From positions 312,001 to 376,000 of the forward strand of contig WNWL01000004.1 in NCBI GenBank assembly GCA_009733745.1: a DNA stretch of 64,000 bases, given 5' to 3'. Made by a program: the position numbers and the translations under genes. Source of the DNA: Oceanobacillus sp. HTM 045 (GTDB lineage Bacteria > Pseudomonadota > Alphaproteobacteria > Rhodobacterales > Rhodobacteraceae). The notes under the pieces were generated by a model that saw nothing but the letters and a program-made list of their open reading frames with translations, was not told the origin of the DNA and did no database searches. How positions within the stretch are numbered: the stretch's first letter is position 1; each line of letters starts with the position of its first letter. This document shows, piece after piece, positions 62,977 through 64,000 of the stretch.

Positions 62977-64000
62977 CCGCGTCCCACTCCGCCGCGACCT
63001 CCGGGTCGGGATCGTCCCGCCTCAGACGCGCGAGCGCCTCGCGGGGCACCAGCCGCGACAGCGCCCATACCGCCGCGCCCCGCACCAGCGGCGCCTCGTC
63101 GCCGAGCAGGCGCTCCGCGTGGGGTGCCAGCGCCGCCTCGCCCGAATTGCCGATGGCGATGAGAACGTTCCGAATGAACCGCGCCCGGCCGATCCGCTTG
63201 ATCGGCGAGCCGGAGAACCGCGCGCGGAAACTCGCGTCGTCCAGCCCCGCCAGTTCCGCCAGTTCCGGCGCACCCGCGCCGCGGTAGACCTCCCCCTCCG
63301 CCGCTTCGGCAAACTTGTTCCAGGGGCAGACCGCGAGGCAGTCGTCGCAGCCATAGATCCGGTTCCCCATCGGCGCGCGCAGCCCGCGCGGGATCGGTCC
63401 CTTCAGCTCGATTGTCAGGTAGGAGATGCAGCGCCGCGCATCGAGCAGGTAGGGCGTCGGGAAGGCCGCCGTCGGGCAGATGTCGAGGCAGCGTCGGCAG
63501 CTACCGCAATGGTCCCGCTCCGGCGGGTCCGCTTGCAGGTCCAGCGTCGTGAAGATGGCGCCGAGGAAGAACCACGAGCCAAGTTCGCGCGAGACGAGGT
63601 TGGTGTGCTTGCCCTGCCAGCCCACGCCCGCGGCGGCGGCCAGCGGCTTCTCCATCACCGGGGCGGTGTCGACGAAGACCTTGATCTCGCCGCCCGCCCG
63701 GTCGATCAGCCAGCGCCCGAGGCGCTTGAGCCGCTTCTTGACCACGTCGTGATAGTCGCGCCCCTGCGCGTAGACGCTGATCGCGGCGCGGTCGCGCGCG
63801 GCCAGCACGCCCATCGGGTCGGCCTCCGGCGCGTAGCTCTCGGCGAGCACGATCACGCTCCGCGCATCGGGCCAGAGCGCCGCCGGGTCGGAGCGCCAGC
63901 CGATCCGGTCGGCCATCCAGCCCATCTCGCCGTGACGCCCCGCGCCGACCCAGTCGCGCAGCCGCGCGCCCGCCGCGCCGATGCCCGGGCGAGTGAAGCC
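62942..64000 (-). CDS. queG: Epoxyqueuosine reductase, N-terminus cut by window edge
   Basis: Reduces epoxyqueuosine to queuosine in tRNA using cobalamin and two [4Fe-4S] clusters. The visible 352 codons include the DUF1730 cobalamin domain ([14 protein letters not shown]...[11 protein letters not shown]), [28 protein letters not shown], ferredoxin motifs [18 protein letters not shown] and [14 protein letters not shown], and a C-terminal HEAT-repeat-like tail ([27 protein letters not shown]). The frame is open beyond 64000, so the start lies outside. Confidence 0.95.
   Translation of the reverse strand, partial: GFTRPGIGAAGARLRDWVGAGRHGEMGWMADRIGWRSDPAALWPDARSVIVLAESYAPEADPMGVLAARDRAAISVYAQGRDYHDVVKKRLKRLGRWLIDRAGGEIKVFVDTAPVMEKPLAAAAGVGWQGKHTNLVSRELGSWFFLGAIFTTLDLQADPPERDHCGSCRRCLDICPTAAFPTPYLLDARRCISYLTIELKGPIPRGLRAPMGNRIYGCDDCLAVCPWNKFAEAAEGEVYRGAGAPELAELAGLDDASFRARFSGSPIKRIGRARFIRNVLIAIGNSGEAALAPHAERLLGDEAPLVRGAAVWALSRLVPREALARLRRDDPDPEVAAEWDAAIPRPVPSSAG

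Overview
This 64-kb window comes from a very GC-rich alphaproteobacterium, most likely Rhodobacterales (Rhodobacteraceae or a close family). The evidence is the gene content: DUF2842 and DUF1489 proteins, the DUF4175/TIGR02302 protein next to lysA, tlpA-argH divergence, the HIG1-PduO-EtfB-EtfA-HBD gene set, L-malyl/beta-methylmalyl-CoA lyase of the ethylmalonyl-CoA pathway, and an FNR-type box. Family names were assigned by reading the proteins; no search was run. About 70 protein genes are supported. No rRNA, tRNA, CRISPR array, insertion sequence or prophage was seen.

Layout. 1-9.7 kb: a truncated sensor kinase, a CDGSH protein, an overlapping pair of unknown secreted proteins, purA, a zinc-phospholipase-like protein, a large acidic protein, thiN and small enzymes. 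9.8-14.3 kb: an exbB-exbD-exbD-tonB operon divergent from znuA, with a near-perfect Zur box between them, so probably a zinc-uptake locus. 14.4-46.6 kb: housekeeping blocks (cobalamin adenosyltransferase; etfBA; 3-hydroxybutyryl-CoA dehydrogenase; argH-lptM-lysA-DUF4175; ftsEX-plsC) with accessory genes between them (chemoreceptor, lytic transglycosylase, a GST/tautomerase operon with an HxlR regulator, Rieske oxygenase, metallo-beta-lactamase-fold hydrolase, NYN-LOTUS protein, AraC regulator). 46.8-64 kb: accA, mcl1, alkB with a methyltransferase, dnaK-(FkbM methyltransferase)-dnaJ, hsp20, dapB, two arsenosugar-type glycosyltransferase-like genes, an MFS exporter, ygfZ, and a truncated queG.

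The most unusual content is a family of about 180-bp structured repeats, 14 copies between 16.1 and 46.6 kb and none elsewhere in the window. All copies lie between genes and just 3' of a stop codon. Each is built from GC-rich hairpins around a conserved GATAAACC core. One hairpin shows paired (compensatory) base changes that define two subfamilies, and some copies carry 17-bp inverted repeats. Two tandem clusters include duplicated spacer DNA. I do not recognise this family.

Regulatory signals read directly: a Zur box before znuA, an RpoH-type promoter before dnaK, an FNR-type box between hsp20 and dapB, probable operators for the TetR and HxlR regulators, and hairpin terminators after etfA, the metallo-hydrolase, mcl1 and dnaJ/hsp20.
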